Below, piece by piece: positions 37,755-48,067 of a stretch of DNA of 64,000 nt. The notes under the pieces are model-generated. The model worked only from the letters and a program-made list of their open reading frames with translations. It was not told the origin of the DNA and did not search any database. The translations under genes were made by a program, and so were the position numbers. Location of the stretch: NCBI GenBank assembly GCA_937894725.1, contig CALAYL010000095.1, positions 7,937-71,936 on the forward strand, in the 5' to 3' direction. The stretch comes from an uncultured Bacteroidota bacterium (GTDB lineage: Bacteria; Bacteroidota; Bacteroidia; Chitinophagales; LD1). How positions within the stretch are numbered: position 1 is the first letter of the stretch; the number at the start of each line of letters is the position of its first letter.

Positions 37755-40700
37755 ATGCTTAGCAAAATAATTTCATTTTCAATACACAATAAACTTATCA
37801 TCGGATTGATGGTGCTCGGGCTAATATTCGTAGGGACTTATCAAGTGACACTCCTACCTATAGATGCGGTACCAGACATCACAGACAATCAGGTACAGGT
37901 CATCACCGTAGCTCCATCATTTGGAGCTACAGATATAGAGCGGCTAGTGACCTACCCTATCGAACAAGCCAATTCTAACATAGCGGGTCTCAAAGAAATC
38001 AGGAGTTTCTCTCGATTTGGGCTCAGTTTAGTAACTATCGTTTTTAGCGATGAAACAGATATCTACTGGGCTAGGCAACAGGTGAGCGAACGCCTTCAAA
38101 ATGTACAAGCAGAAATCCCCAAAGGAATAGGTGTTCCCGAATTAGGGCCTATATCAACAGGACTTGGAGAAATTTACCAATATGTAATAAAACCCAAAAC
38201 GGGTTTCGAAAAAAAATACAATCAGGCAGAATTGCGCACTATCCAAGATTGGATTGTGAGGCGACAGCTTTTGGGGGTGAAAGGTGTAGCTGAGGTGAGC
38301 AGTTTTGGTGGCAAACTAAAACAATATGAAATTGCCGTAAATCCAAACAAACTTCAGTCGTATAACATCACCATCCACGACCTTTTTAATGCTATAGAAA
38401 AAAACAATCAAAACACAGGAGGTGCTTATATCGAAAAAGGAGCTACGGTTTTATTTATTCGTAGTGAAGGATTGATAGGCAGTATTTCAGATATAGAAAA
38501 CATATCCATCCTCAGAAAAGACAATACCACACCTTTGTTTATACGAGATGTGGCAGAGGTAAAAATAGGTCATGCTACACGCTATGGTGCCATGAGTTAC
38601 AATGATGAAGGCGAAGTAGCGGGTGCAGTAGTGATGATGCTCAAAGGCGCAAATAGCAGCGATGTGATTAAAAATGTAAAAGAGCGAATAGCCCAAATAC
38701 AAAAAACATTGCCAGAGGGTGTAATGATAGAGCCGTTTTTAGATAGATCAAAAATGGTAAATCACGCTATCGGCACGGTGACAAAAAATCTTGCTGAAGG
38801 AGCATTGATTGTCATATTTGTGTTGGTCTTATTTTTAGGCAATTTCAGAGCTGGATTATTGGTCGCCTCCGTTATTCCGTTGGCAATGCTCTTTGCGGTG
38901 AGTATGATGAATGCATTCGGTGTAAGTGGTAATCTAATGAGCCTAGGCGCACTTGATTTTGGATTGATTGTAGATGGCGCAGTGATTATCGTAGAGGCAG
39001 TGATGCACAATATTGCACACAACAAAAAACAGCCTCTTAAAAATATACTGAGTGCAAGTGAAATGGATAAAGAAGTAGCATCATCAGCTTCAAAAATGAT
39101 GAATAGTGCGGTATTTGGTCAAGTGATTATCTTGATTGTATATCTCCCGATACTAACACTCCAAGGTATAGAAGGCAAAATGTTTAAGCCAATGGCACAA
39201 ACTGTAGCATTCGCACTATTAGGTGCATTTATATTGTCACTTACTTATATCCCTATGATGAGTGCATTTTTACTAAGTAAAAAGACCAATCACCAACCCA
39301 ACTTTTCAGACAAGATCATGGAAGGTGTGATACAAGCCTATGAAAAAAGCCTAGCCCGCATACTCCTTATGCCAAACCAAATCATGGGTATAACACTTAT
39401 ACTTTTTGCTATTGCTATTTTCATTTTATCGCGATTAGGAGGTGAATTTATTCCCGCGCTAGAGGAGGGTGATTTTGCAGTAGAAACAAGAGTGCTCACT
39501 GGAAGTAGCCTAGAAACGAGTGTAGATGCGTGTCTCAAGGGGGCACATATTTTGAAAACAAAGTTTCCTGAGGTGGAGAAAGTAGTAGGAAAAATAGGCA
39601 GTGGCGAAGTACCTACAGATCCTATGCCCATGGAAGCAGCCGATTTGATGGTGATTTTAAAAGATAAAAACGAATGGACTTCGGCCAAAACCTTTGATGA
39701 ACTAAGCGAGAAAATGAGTGCCGCCTTAGCGGACGTACCTGGCGTTACTTTTGGATTTCAATATCCTGTACAAATGCGATTTAACGAATTAATGACAGGC
39801 GCAAAACAAGATGTAGTCTGCAAAATATTTGGTGAAAACCTAGATACACTTGCGCTGTATGCTAGCAAACTAGGTAAGCTCACAAACAGCATTGAGGGTG
39901 CAAAAGGCACGTATGTAGAGCCGATAAATGGCACTCCTCAGATTATTATCAAATACAATAGAGATGCCATTGCTCAATACAACTTAGCTATAGACGATAT
40001 CAATAGTGTGGTCAACACAGCATTTGCAGGGCAAAAAGCTGGATTTGTTTTTGAGGGTGAAAAAAGATTTGATGTAGTAGTGCGGTTAAAAACTGATCAG
40101 AGAAAAAATATACAGGATGTTCAGAACCTTTTAATACCAACGCCTCAAGGGATTCCTCTACCCTTGAGTCAATTAGCTGATGTGCGTATTGAAAATAGCG
40201 TAAATCAAATACAAAGAGAAGATGCAAAACGTAGAATTATCGTAGGCTTCAATGTGAGCGGACGTGATGTGCAAAGTATCGTATCCGAACTCCAGCAAAA
40301 AGTAGATAAAGAAATCAAGCTACCTCCTGGCTATTTCATCACCTACGGTGGTGCATTTGAAAACTTGAATAGAGCCAAGGGAAGATTGATGGTAGCTGTA
40401 CCTTTGTCGCTGCTGCTCATTTTTGTGTTGCTATTTTTCGCGTTTGGATCTATTAAACATGCCCTACTCATCTATACTGCAATCCCCCTTTCTGCCATCG
40501 GAGGAATATTATTTTTAGCACTGCGAGGAATGCCTTTCAGTATCAGTGCTGGAGTGGGTTTCATCGCTTTGTTTGGTGTAGCAGTGCTAAACGGAATCGT
40601 ATTGATAGCCGAGTTTAATCGATTGAAAACAACGGGCATGAAAGAATTAAAACAAATCGTAATGGAAGGAACAAGAACACGACTTCGTCCTGTATTGATG

Positions 40701-42104
40701 ACTGCATTTGTGGCCTCTCTTGGATTTCTACCTATGGCTATCAGTCATGGCGCAGGCGCAGAGGTGCAACGTCCATTAGCTACCGTTGTTATTGGCGGAC
40801 TACTACTTGCTACATTCTTGACGTTGTATGTCTTACCTATTTTGTATATGATTTTTGAATCGAAAAAGCGCAAGTCAAACAAGAGTGCAGTATTGTCAAT
40901 AGCATTGATAGGTCTCATGTTGCCAGCTCAGCAGCTCAACGCGCAGACTAAAATAGACCTTGCTTCTGCAATAGCTTTAGCACAAAAAAATAATGGTAGT
41001 TTCAAAAACGAAAAGCTAAAATCGGCCTACAGTCAGCAACTCATCAAGTCATCTGCACAAATCCCCAACACAAGTTTGGGTGTAAACTTAGGTCAAATCA
41101 ATAGTTACTATTTCGACAATCAAGTTTATCTAGGGCAAACATTTAGCCTACCTAATGTCTATAAAGCCAATAAAAATGTATTGAAAGAAGCCTATAACAC
41201 TTCGTTACTAAATGTTACCCTCAAAGATGCGGAGCTTAAGAAAATGGTTACTACTACTTACTTTCAGCTTGTATATCTAAATGAAAAATTAAAATTACTC
41301 ACAAAAACAGACAACCTCTACAACGAGTTTTTAAGAAAGTCTTCGTTACGTTTTCAAAAAGGAGAAAGCAACATATTGGAAAAAATAACTGCCGATACTA
41401 AAAAGATGGAGGCGAGTATTCAGTTGCAGCACCTACAACAAGAAATCTATGCCTATCATTTGCAATTTCAATATCTACTAAACAGCGATACAAACTATAT
41501 AGTATCAGACGAGGTATTGTTATTAGATGAGGCCACGTTAAACAAAAATAATGCAACAACTAATCACCCCATATTGATGCAATATCAGCAGAACATCAGC
41601 TACAGCAAGGCATTAACCAAACTCGAAAAAGTAAAACTGCTCCCAGACTTCAATCTAGGTTTCAACACTGGGTCTATGAAAGGTACAGGCGCAAACGATA
41701 TAAAATACAATGCCTTTGCACGTTTTCAATCTGGTCAAATAGGCCTTTCGATACCTATATTCAATGCTGCACAAAAGGCAAAAATAAAGGCAGCCAAACT
41801 CAATGAAACTATCGTTGCAAATGAATATGATTTGAAACAACTTGAATTTAAAAATGAGCTAGAAGTACTATTTCAAAAATATGAAAGCAATACCAATATC
41901 CTCAATAACTACAAAAGCTATGTGCTCCAAAATGTAGATGTAATCAAAGAAACCGCCAATAAGCAATTTATCAATGGCGACATCAACTTCCTAGACTGGA
42001 CTCAACTTATTCAGCAAGCCATTACCATAGAAACAAATTATCTCGATGCGCAAAAAGCGCAAAATGATATAATCATCGCTATCAATTATCTAATCAATAA
42101 ATAA
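37755..42104 (+). CDS. CusA/CzcA-family RND heavy-metal efflux pump fused to an outer-membrane channel
   Basis: The 1449-residue protein joins two components. Residues 1 to about 1035 are an HME-type RND transporter: 12 membrane helices in two halves, LLPIDAVPDITDNQVQV near the start, and GVGFIALFGVAVLNGIVLIA in the second half. After the last helix a signal-peptide-like stretch (about 1040-1063, ending QQLNAQ) leads into a TolC/CusC-like channel domain of about 385 residues with long coiled helices. The whole is probably cleaved or threaded so that the second part reaches the outer membrane. Cu, Ag, Zn, Co or Cd could be the substrate. The adaptor gene follows after six bases. Confidence 0.93.
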   Translation: MLSKIISFSIHNKLIIGLMVLGLIFVGTYQVTLLPIDAVPDITDNQVQVITVAPSFGATDIERLVTYPIEQANSNIAGLKEIRSFSRFGLSLVTIVFSDETDIYWARQQVSERLQNVQAEIPKGIGVPELGPISTGLGEIYQYVIKPKTGFEKKYNQAELRTIQDWIVRRQLLGVKGVAEVSSFGGKLKQYEIAVNPNKLQSYNITIHDLFNAIEKNNQNTGGAYIEKGATVLFIRSEGLIGSISDIENISILRKDNTTPLFIRDVAEVKIGHATRYGAMSYNDEGEVAGAVVMMLKGANSSDVIKNVKERIAQIQKTLPEGVMIEPFLDRSKMVNHAIGTVTKNLAEGALIVIFVLVLFLGNFRAGLLVASVIPLAMLFAVSMMNAFGVSGNLMSLGALDFGLIVDGAVIIVEAVMHNIAHNKKQPLKNILSASEMDKEVASSASKMMNSAVFGQVIILIVYLPILTLQGIEGKMFKPMAQTVAFALLGAFILSLTYIPMMSAFLLSKKTNHQPNFSDKIMEGVIQAYEKSLARILLMPNQIMGITLILFAIAIFILSRLGGEFIPALEEGDFAVETRVLTGSSLETSVDACLKGAHILKTKFPEVEKVVGKIGSGEVPTDPMPMEAADLMVILKDKNEWTSAKTFDELSEKMSAALADVPGVTFGFQYPVQMRFNELMTGAKQDVVCKIFGENLDTLALYASKLGKLTNSIEGAKGTYVEPINGTPQIIIKYNRDAIAQYNLAIDDINSVVNTAFAGQKAGFVFEGEKRFDVVVRLKTDQRKNIQDVQNLLIPTPQGIPLPLSQLADVRIENSVNQIQREDAKRRIIVGFNVSGRDVQSIVSELQQKVDKEIKLPPGYFITYGGAFENLNRAKGRLMVAVPLSLLLIFVLLFFAFGSIKHALLIYTAIPLSAIGGILFLALRGMPFSISAGVGFIALFGVAVLNGIVLIAEFNRLKTTGMKELKQIVMEGTRTRLRPVLMTAFVASLGFLPMAISHGAGAEVQRPLATVVIGGLLLATFLTLYVLPILYMIFESKKRKSNKSAVLSIALIGLMLPAQQLNAQTKIDLASAIALAQKNNGSFKNEKLKSAYSQQLIKSSAQIPNTSLGVNLGQINSYYFDNQVYLGQTFSLPNVYKANKNVLKEAYNTSLLNVTLKDAELKKMVTTTYFQLVYLNEKLKLLTKTDNLYNEFLRKSSLRFQKGESNILEKITADTKKMEASIQLQHLQQEIYAYHLQFQYLLNSDTNYIVSDEVLLLDEATLNKNNATTNHPILMQYQQNISYSKALTKLEKVKLLPDFNLGFNTGSMKGTGANDIKYNAFARFQSGQIGLSIPIFNAAQKAKIKAAKLNETIVANEYDLKQLEFKNELEVLFQKYESNTNILNNYKSYVLQNVDVIKETANKQFINGDINFLDWTQLIQQAITIETNYLDAQKAQNDIIIAINYLINK

Positions 42105-42110
42105 TCTTCC

Positions 42111-43241
42111 ATGAACAAAATAACATCAATAGTAAGTTGCCTTTTGCTCCTAGCAGCCTGCAATTCAACTCAAGATAATAAAGAAGTAACAAGTACAGAA
42201 ATTCAAAATCAATCTATACTCACACTCACGAAAGAGCAACTCAAGCTTGCCGATATTCAATTAGGTAAAATCGGACAACAGAATATAGCGTCCATATTAA
42301 AAGTAAATGGCAAAATCGATGTGCCACCCCAAAATATGGTATCAATCAGTACCGCATTGGGCGGATATTTAAAATCGACCAAAATGCTGCCGGGCATGCA
42401 CGTAAATAAAGGCGAAGTGATTGCTACGATTGAAGATCAGCAATTTGTTCAACTCCAACAGGACTACCTCTCGACCACTTCAAAACTTCACTTTGCAGAA
42501 CTAGAATACAACAGGCAAAAAGACCTCAATGAAACAAAATCAACTAGCGATAAACAGTTTCAGCAAGTAGAGCGTGATTATAGAAGTTTACAAATTGAAC
42601 AAAGTGGACTTATCCAAAAGCTCAATCTTCTCAACATCGATGTACGAAAAATCAGTATTTCAAACATTTCAAAAGCCATAAATATCTACTCTCCTATCGA
42701 TGGTTTTGTATCACACGTAAATGTAAACATCGGAAAATACGTAGCCCCTAGCGAAGTGCTTTTCGAATTGGTAAATCCTTCTGATATTCACCTCAATCTA
42801 AAAGTGTTTGAAAAAGATATTGCAAAACTAAAAATAGGCCAAAAGCTAGTCTGCTTCACCAATACAGAGCCTAACAGAAAACATTCATGCGAAATAATTT
42901 TGATTAGCAAAGACATTAATATAGACCGCACAGCTGAGGTACACTGCCACTTTGAACGTTATGAAAAAGACCTTCTACCTGGGATGTACATGAATGCAGA
43001 AATAGCACTTGAAAATCAAAACACAAATACTTTGCCCGAAGACGCCATTGTGACATTTGAGAATAAAGACTACACATTCATTGCACTCGATGGCAATAGA
43101 TTTGAAATGGTGGAAGTCCAGACAGGAGTATATGAAAACGGCTTTTACGAAATAAAAAATATAGCCACATTAGAAGGCAAATCAGTTGTGATACAAAACG
43201 CATACACCCTTTTGATGGCACTCAAAAACAAAGAAGAATAA
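42111..43241 (+). CDS. CusB-like periplasmic adaptor (membrane fusion protein)
   Basis: A 376-residue lipoprotein (lipobox LLAAC) of the RND adaptor family. It contains the split lipoyl motif (GYLKSTKMLPGMHVNKGEVIATI and the later INIYSPIDGFVSHVNVNIGKYV, abbreviated), a helical hairpin between them (LDYLSTTSKLHFAELEY region) and beta-barrel domains. It would bridge the inner-membrane pump and the channel encoded just upstream. No methionine-rich N-terminal metal site is seen. Confidence 0.9.
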   Translation: MNKITSIVSCLLLLAACNSTQDNKEVTSTEIQNQSILTLTKEQLKLADIQLGKIGQQNIASILKVNGKIDVPPQNMVSISTALGGYLKSTKMLPGMHVNKGEVIATIEDQQFVQLQQDYLSTTSKLHFAELEYNRQKDLNETKSTSDKQFQQVERDYRSLQIEQSGLIQKLNLLNIDVRKISISNISKAINIYSPIDGFVSHVNVNIGKYVAPSEVLFELVNPSDIHLNLKVFEKDIAKLKIGQKLVCFTNTEPNRKHSCEIILISKDINIDRTAEVHCHFERYEKDLLPGMYMNAEIALENQNTNTLPEDAIVTFENKDYTFIALDGNRFEMVEVQTGVYENGFYEIKNIATLEGKSVVIQNAYTLLMALKNKEE

Positions 43242-43338
43242 GAGACTTGCTCATTTTTTTGCATTAGCGCGGTAAAAAAACACATTAAATTATCTTTCCA
43301 TTCATTGGATTCATTATTTTGCAACTTCAAAAAATAGC

Positions 43339-43773
43339 ATGCGAAAAGACGAAGTACCACAAGACACCGATAATCTCAACGAAGGAAAGCTCACAAAACT
43401 GTATTATGCTACTGACGAAACGGGTCACTACGACAAGCAAAACAGCATAGGCAACGAAGTCGAAACGGTCGTTATGCGTCAAGCGTGGGAGGTCGTGCAT
43501 GAACAGATTGAACTTGCTAAACAAAAAGTACTATCAGACCAAGCAAGTCCCATACTTTATTTTAAAGAAAAAAATATCATGACCTACGACATAGTAGCGG
43601 GTTATGTAGGCACTATAAGCTTGATGGTGTGGCTAGACACAAAACCATTTTTCTTTAAGCTACTCAGTCCAAAAAAAATAGCTAAATATGCCTTTGCTTT
43701 TAGAATCCAACCGAGCGATTTGACCGATTTTGAAAGCTATCTAAAAAAGCAAGCACATGAAAATAAACTTTGA
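43339..43773 (+). CDS. Uncharacterised protein of the BtrH/ABC cluster
   Basis: A 144-residue soluble protein with no signal peptide and no recognised domain. The N-terminus is charged (RKDEVPQDTDNLNEGKLTKLYYATDE), followed by a helical segment VVMRQAWEVVHEQIELAKQKVLS and a more hydrophobic half (IVAGYVGTISLMVWLDTKPFFF). The last 17 bases overlap the next gene, so it belongs to the same operon as the BtrH-like protein and the ABC transporter. Function unknown. Confidence 0.68.
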   Translation: MRKDEVPQDTDNLNEGKLTKLYYATDETGHYDKQNSIGNEVETVVMRQAWEVVHEQIELAKQKVLSDQASPILYFKEKNIMTYDIVAGYVGTISLMVWLDTKPFFFKLLSPKKIAKYAFAFRIQPSDLTDFESYLKKQAHENKL

Positions 43774-44767
43774 GCACCGCCAATCGGCACACTGCGAAAA
43801 TGGCGTGGTATCTAGTCTTCTGCGATTTCACGGGCTGGCTTTTGATGAACCAATGGTCTTTGGTATCGGAGCAGGATTATTCTTTTCCTACTTTCCATTT
43901 TTGAAGATGAATGGCATCCCTGTTACCTCATTTCGCACTATGCCGAGTTATATATTTAAACGATTCGCTAATAGTTTAGGTATCAAAATAAAGAGTCACT
44001 CCTACTCTAGTACCGAAAAAGCGATGCAGACGCTCGATGCTATGATTGAAAAAGGACAACCCGTTGGGCTACTGACCTCCGTATTTTATTTACCCTATTT
44101 GCCAGAAGCTTATCGATTTCATTTCAATGCGCACAACATTATCATTTATGGTAAAGAAAATGGTCTATACCTGGTGAGTGACCCAGTGATGGACAATCCT
44201 ACGACAATCACAGCCGAAGATTTGACCCGCGCTCGATTTGCAAAAGGCATACCAGAACCTAAAGGAAAGATGTACTATCCACTCACATTTCCAGAAAAAT
44301 ATGACCTTCCCAAAGCCATTATAATGTCAATCAAACATGTATCCTTTTTTATGGCCAAAACACCCATGCCAATATTGGGCGCAAATGGCATAAAATATCT
44401 TGCCAATCGAATGCGAAATTGGCCGTCTAAGCTTGGTGAACGTAAATCTGTGCTTTGGCTTGGCAATGTAATAAGAATGCAAGAAGAAATAGGTACAGGG
44501 GGTGCTGGTTTTCGCTTTATTTATGCTGCTTTTTTAGATAAAGCCAGCACTATTTTGAAAGATGACTTTTTGTTTGAAGCATCAAAAGAACTCACCGCTA
44601 TAGGCGATCAATGGCGCAGTTTTGCTTATGAAGCAAGCCGTGTTTGTAAAAACCGCAAAGGTGAACTTTCGTCTTTTTCAGCATTAGCAGACAAAGTATA
44701 TGCGATAGGCATAGCCGAACAACAACTTTTTGATAAATTGCACCAATGGGCATCGAACAAAAAATGA
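43757..44767 (+). CDS. BtrH N-terminal-domain protein (cysteine-protease-fold)
   Basis: The 336-residue protein starts with a segment like the N-terminal domain of butirosin protein BtrH, a papain-like fold that moves an acyl chain from a carrier protein to its target. A plausible Cys-His-Asp triad is Cys13 in SAHCENG, His126 in NAHNIII and Asp142 in LVSDPVM. The C-terminal 150 residues are helical and unassigned. It overlaps both neighbours (17 bases upstream, ATGA downstream), so it is tightly coupled to the ABC transporter. A role in processing or attaching something that is then exported is inference. Confidence 0.8.
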   Translation: MKINFEHRQSAHCENGVVSSLLRFHGLAFDEPMVFGIGAGLFFSYFPFLKMNGIPVTSFRTMPSYIFKRFANSLGIKIKSHSYSSTEKAMQTLDAMIEKGQPVGLLTSVFYLPYLPEAYRFHFNAHNIIIYGKENGLYLVSDPVMDNPTTITAEDLTRARFAKGIPEPKGKMYYPLTFPEKYDLPKAIIMSIKHVSFFMAKTPMPILGANGIKYLANRMRNWPSKLGERKSVLWLGNVIRMQEEIGTGGAGFRFIYAAFLDKASTILKDDFLFEASKELTAIGDQWRSFAYEASRVCKNRKGELSSFSALADKVYAIGIAEQQLFDKLHQWASNKK

Positions 44768-45510
44768 GTAATGCGGTAATTTTTGACGTTGTAGCGAAAC
44801 ATTATAAAGGAGCTACCAACCCTGCTGTAGATGGGCTCAATTTTGAGATTGGGGTAGGCGAGATATATGGGCTTTTAGGTCCAAATGGTGCAGGCAAATC
44901 CACCTCAGTCATGATGCTTTGCGGCTTGATCACTCCTACTGCCGGAAGCATACATATATTAGGGAAAAATGTAAAAAACGAAGCGGCCGAAATCCGAAAA
45001 ATTATTGGTGTTGCACCACAAGAGATTGCCCTTTTCCCTACGCTCACGGCTTACGAAAACCTATCCTATTTCGGAAAAATGTATGGTCTCAAAAATACAT
45101 TGCTAAAAAATAAAATTAATGACTTAGCTACTGCATTTGGGTTGTTAGAAAAATTGCACAAACCTGTATCAACATTTTCGGGAGGAATGAAACGCAGACT
45201 CAACCTCATGGCTGCTCTACTCCACGATCCAAAACTTTTGTTACTAGACGAACCCACGGTGGGAGTAGATGTACAATCGCGAACAATGATTATGAATTAT
45301 CTCACAAAACTCAACCAATCTGGTGTTACGATATTATATTCATCGCATCTGATGGAAGAAGCCGAGCGCTTTTGTACACGTTTTGGATTTATAGATGAAG
45401 GTAAAATGGTGCTAGAAGGTTCAAATGAATCATTAAAAAAGGCCTATCCAAATTGTGAAAACTTAGAAGCTGTTTTTTTAGAATTAACAGGAAAACATGT
45501 CAGAGATTAG
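44764..45510 (+). CDS. ABC transporter ATP-binding protein
   Basis: A 248-residue ATPase with Walker A GPNGAGKST, the Q-loop in VAPQEIALFP, signature FSGGMKRRLNLMAAL, Walker B LLLLDEPTVGVD and the switch His in YSSHLMEEAE. The sequence type is that of ABC-2 exporters of drugs, lipids or polysaccharide. The ATG at 44764 overlaps the previous stop as ATGA; an ATG at 44746 is possible. It pairs with the permease that begins 105 bases downstream. Confidence 0.95.
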   Translation: MSNAVIFDVVAKHYKGATNPAVDGLNFEIGVGEIYGLLGPNGAGKSTSVMMLCGLITPTAGSIHILGKNVKNEAAEIRKIIGVAPQEIALFPTLTAYENLSYFGKMYGLKNTLLKNKINDLATAFGLLEKLHKPVSTFSGGMKRRLNLMAALLHDPKLLLLDEPTVGVDVQSRTMIMNYLTKLNQSGVTILYSSHLMEEAERFCTRFGFIDEGKMVLEGSNESLKKAYPNCENLEAVFLELTGKHVRD

Positions 45511-45615
45511 TTTGTTCAATTACACCATACTAGATTGTCCGGCTTATCTCCCAATGCTGGCTACTTGCGACTTGCTACTCTCAGCTTGCGACTCTCATCT
45601 CAACGCTAAAATAAC

Positions 45616-46899
45616 ATGAAAATACTAGCTACCATACTCAAGGAATTTCGCTTGCTGACTCGCGACCCAGCTGGATTAGCCATGATTTTTTTGATGCCTA
45701 TTGTATTGGTTGTAGTAATGGCATTAGTACAAGATGGCCCTTTTCGCGACTATCAAGATGTCGCCATGGATGTCGTGTTTATTGACCAAGATCAAGACTC
45801 CGTGGGTATTTGGATTGCTCGCTCCCTATCGAGTGCAAAGAATGTCCATCTGATAACGACTCTCCAAGGCAAAACTGTCACTCCACAAGAAGCCACTCAA
45901 TTGGTCAATGATGGCAAATATAAAGCGGCTATTATCGTACCTCCTCTTAGCACACAAAAATTGAATAAAAGTGTAAATAATTCAGTCAAACAATTGCTCG
46001 TAAACTTTGGCATGGGAGAGCCTGAAACCAACGATACCGCTAATTTTTCGGCTGCCAACATTAGACTTGTATTTGACCCTGTTACAAAAGCTAATTTCAA
46101 ACTCGCTATTCAAAATTCTATTGAAAAAATAGCCGCTAATGCGCAGTCGATGCTACTAGTATCTAATCTAAAAAAACAGCTTACCGAACTAGGTATGGAA
46201 AATAAAAACCAACCCATAGTTTTTAATAATATGCTGACGGTAAGTGAGCAAGAATTAGCCCATGATGCCCTACCAGTAACGAACTCTGTACAACACAACG
46301 TACCTGCATGGACTATGTTTGCCATGTTTTTAATCTTATTCCCTTTGGCTGGCAATCTCATAAAAGAGCGCGAAGAGGGAAGTTTATTACGATTGAGATT
46401 AATTTCCGGATCTGAATTTCCAGTTATAGCAGGCAAATACAGCTTCTATTTCGCTATATGCATGATGCAATTTGGTGCTATGCTTTTAGTAGGCATTTAT
46501 GTATTGCCAACGCTTGGCTTGCCACGTTTATCGCTCGGCAATAACCATTTAGGGCTTTTACTTACCGCTACGGCAGTATCATTAGCCGCTACGGCTTATG
46601 GGTTATTGGTTGGCGTATTTTTCAAAACTTATCATCAGGCATTGACTTTTGGATCGGTATCTGTGGTGCTATTAGCTGCTCTTGGTGGAGTGTGGGTGCC
46701 CACCTATGTAATGCCCGAAATACTTCAACACATCAGTCAGCTATCTCCTATGTCGTGGGGGCTTGAAGCATGTAATGACTTATTTTTGCGGAATGCGGAT
46801 ACTGCTAAAATCCTACCTCAACTCTACAAACTCACTGGCTTTGCCTTGGTGCTGCTAGCACTTAGTTTTGGGTTGTATAAATCGAGAACAAGAGAGTAA
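45616..46899 (+). CDS. ABC-2 type transporter permease
   Basis: A 427-residue ABC-2 permease with one N-terminal helix (about residues 18-37), a large extracytoplasmic domain (about 40-230) and five helices at the C-terminal end, the last after LSPMSWGLEACNDLFL. The segment NLIKEREEGSLLRLRLI before the second helix is typical of this family. It is the membrane partner of the ATP-binding protein just upstream. Substrate unknown. Confidence 0.9.
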   Translation: MKILATILKEFRLLTRDPAGLAMIFLMPIVLVVVMALVQDGPFRDYQDVAMDVVFIDQDQDSVGIWIARSLSSAKNVHLITTLQGKTVTPQEATQLVNDGKYKAAIIVPPLSTQKLNKSVNNSVKQLLVNFGMGEPETNDTANFSAANIRLVFDPVTKANFKLAIQNSIEKIAANAQSMLLVSNLKKQLTELGMENKNQPIVFNNMLTVSEQELAHDALPVTNSVQHNVPAWTMFAMFLILFPLAGNLIKEREEGSLLRLRLISGSEFPVIAGKYSFYFAICMMQFGAMLLVGIYVLPTLGLPRLSLGNNHLGLLLTATAVSLAATAYGLLVGVFFKTYHQALTFGSVSVVLLAALGGVWVPTYVMPEILQHISQLSPMSWGLEACNDLFLRNADTAKILPQLYKLTGFALVLLALSFGLYKSRTRE

Positions 46900-47010
46900 T
46901 AATATCGGCTAAAACAAGCTAAATCGTTTAAATTTTCATGATAATGTTAATTAACATACATCGTGTGTGAGCTCCGTCATTGAAGCGAAACTACACTTCT
47001 CTTCTATCAA

Positions 47011-47044
47011 AAAAAATTCCCTTCCTGAATTATCAGAAAGGGAA
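47011..47044 (-). terminator. Intrinsic terminator of the T9SS protein gene
   Basis: A 12-base stem with one mismatch (47017-47028 with 47033-47044, arm TTCCCTTCCTGA) lies 25 bases after the stop. On the minus strand it is followed by a run of T residues. Confidence 0.75.
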
Positions 47045-47068
47045 TCGTAAAAACTATTTATTGAAATT

Positions 47069-47890
47069 TTATTTCGCTACTACAAACTGAGTTTGGAACG
47101 CCTTATTAGTATCCGCAATACGAAGTGTATATATGCCATTGGAAAGTGCAGATGTGTTTAAATAAAACGATTGAGCACCTATCCAATCGATATTTTCAAC
47201 CACTACACGGCTACCAAGTGCATTGAATACCTCGATTTTTCCATTTATACGATCTACGGTATTTACATCCACCGTCAATCTGTTTTGAGTAGGATTCGGA
47301 TATGTTTTGATGATTGCATTAAAAGCAGCGATAGCACCTATTCCTACATTAGACGGACGACACTGATCGCCTATATTGATTACATCAAGGTTGAATGAAA
47401 ATGGGCTATTGCCAAGCTGTGCAAGGTTTGACAAATCTAGCGTTGTATCGCCATCAAAACCAAATGTTGGAAAAGGTTGACCACGAACAGTGACATTACC
47501 ATATACCGTCAACGGATAGTTACCTTTAGGATCTGCAGTAGTACCAAATACTCTTGCACAACCACCAAATCCAGGTTTGAAGTGACCATTGGTAGGGTTG
47601 ATAGTATAGCCGATACCAGATGGGAATCCAGATATTGAATCTATTACAATAGAATCAATAAAAAGGGTAATGGGTAATGGAATAGCTGGAAAAAAATCTG
47701 AAATGTTTACACGTTGAGGTACTTTAAATTGTATCACCTGGTCATACGCCACGGTACGCACTACGCAAGGTAGTGTATCTGGTGAGAAAAATTTACCCGT
47801 TGGCACTTGCGTAGTATCAATTGTGCATTGAGCTGTAGCTCCCCAAAAAAGACCTATAGAAAGGCCGAAAAGTAGCATGTGTTTTTTCAT
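47069..47890 (-). CDS. T9SS-secreted protein
   Basis: The 273-residue protein has a signal peptide (ending ATAQC), a beta-rich middle with repeated Thr/Pro/Gly loops and a type A T9SS sorting domain (YPNPTQNRLTVDVN, NALGSRVVVENI, LSNGIYTLRIADTNK) with the usual VVAK end. The middle does not match a known family. It should be exported through T9SS and attached to the cell surface or released. Confidence 0.82.
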   Translation of the reverse strand: MKKHMLLFGLSIGLFWGATAQCTIDTTQVPTGKFFSPDTLPCVVRTVAYDQVIQFKVPQRVNISDFFPAIPLPITLFIDSIVIDSISGFPSGIGYTINPTNGHFKPGFGGCARVFGTTADPKGNYPLTVYGNVTVRGQPFPTFGFDGDTTLDLSNLAQLGNSPFSFNLDVINIGDQCRPSNVGIGAIAAFNAIIKTYPNPTQNRLTVDVNTVDRINGKIEVFNALGSRVVVENIDWIGAQSFYLNTSALSNGIYTLRIADTNKAFQTQFVVAK

Positions 47891-48067
47891 TTTATGGTTT
47901 TATTTTTCCTAAAATTATAAAAAACAAATAAGAGTATTCAACTATTTTAAGTTCACCATGAATCGAATCGGATTTTAACATATCATTAAGTACCATTAAG
48001 CGCTGCACATATTATTATTATTTCTTATTTTCGCAGTATTATTTTTCAAACAAAAAACAGCAAAAAA

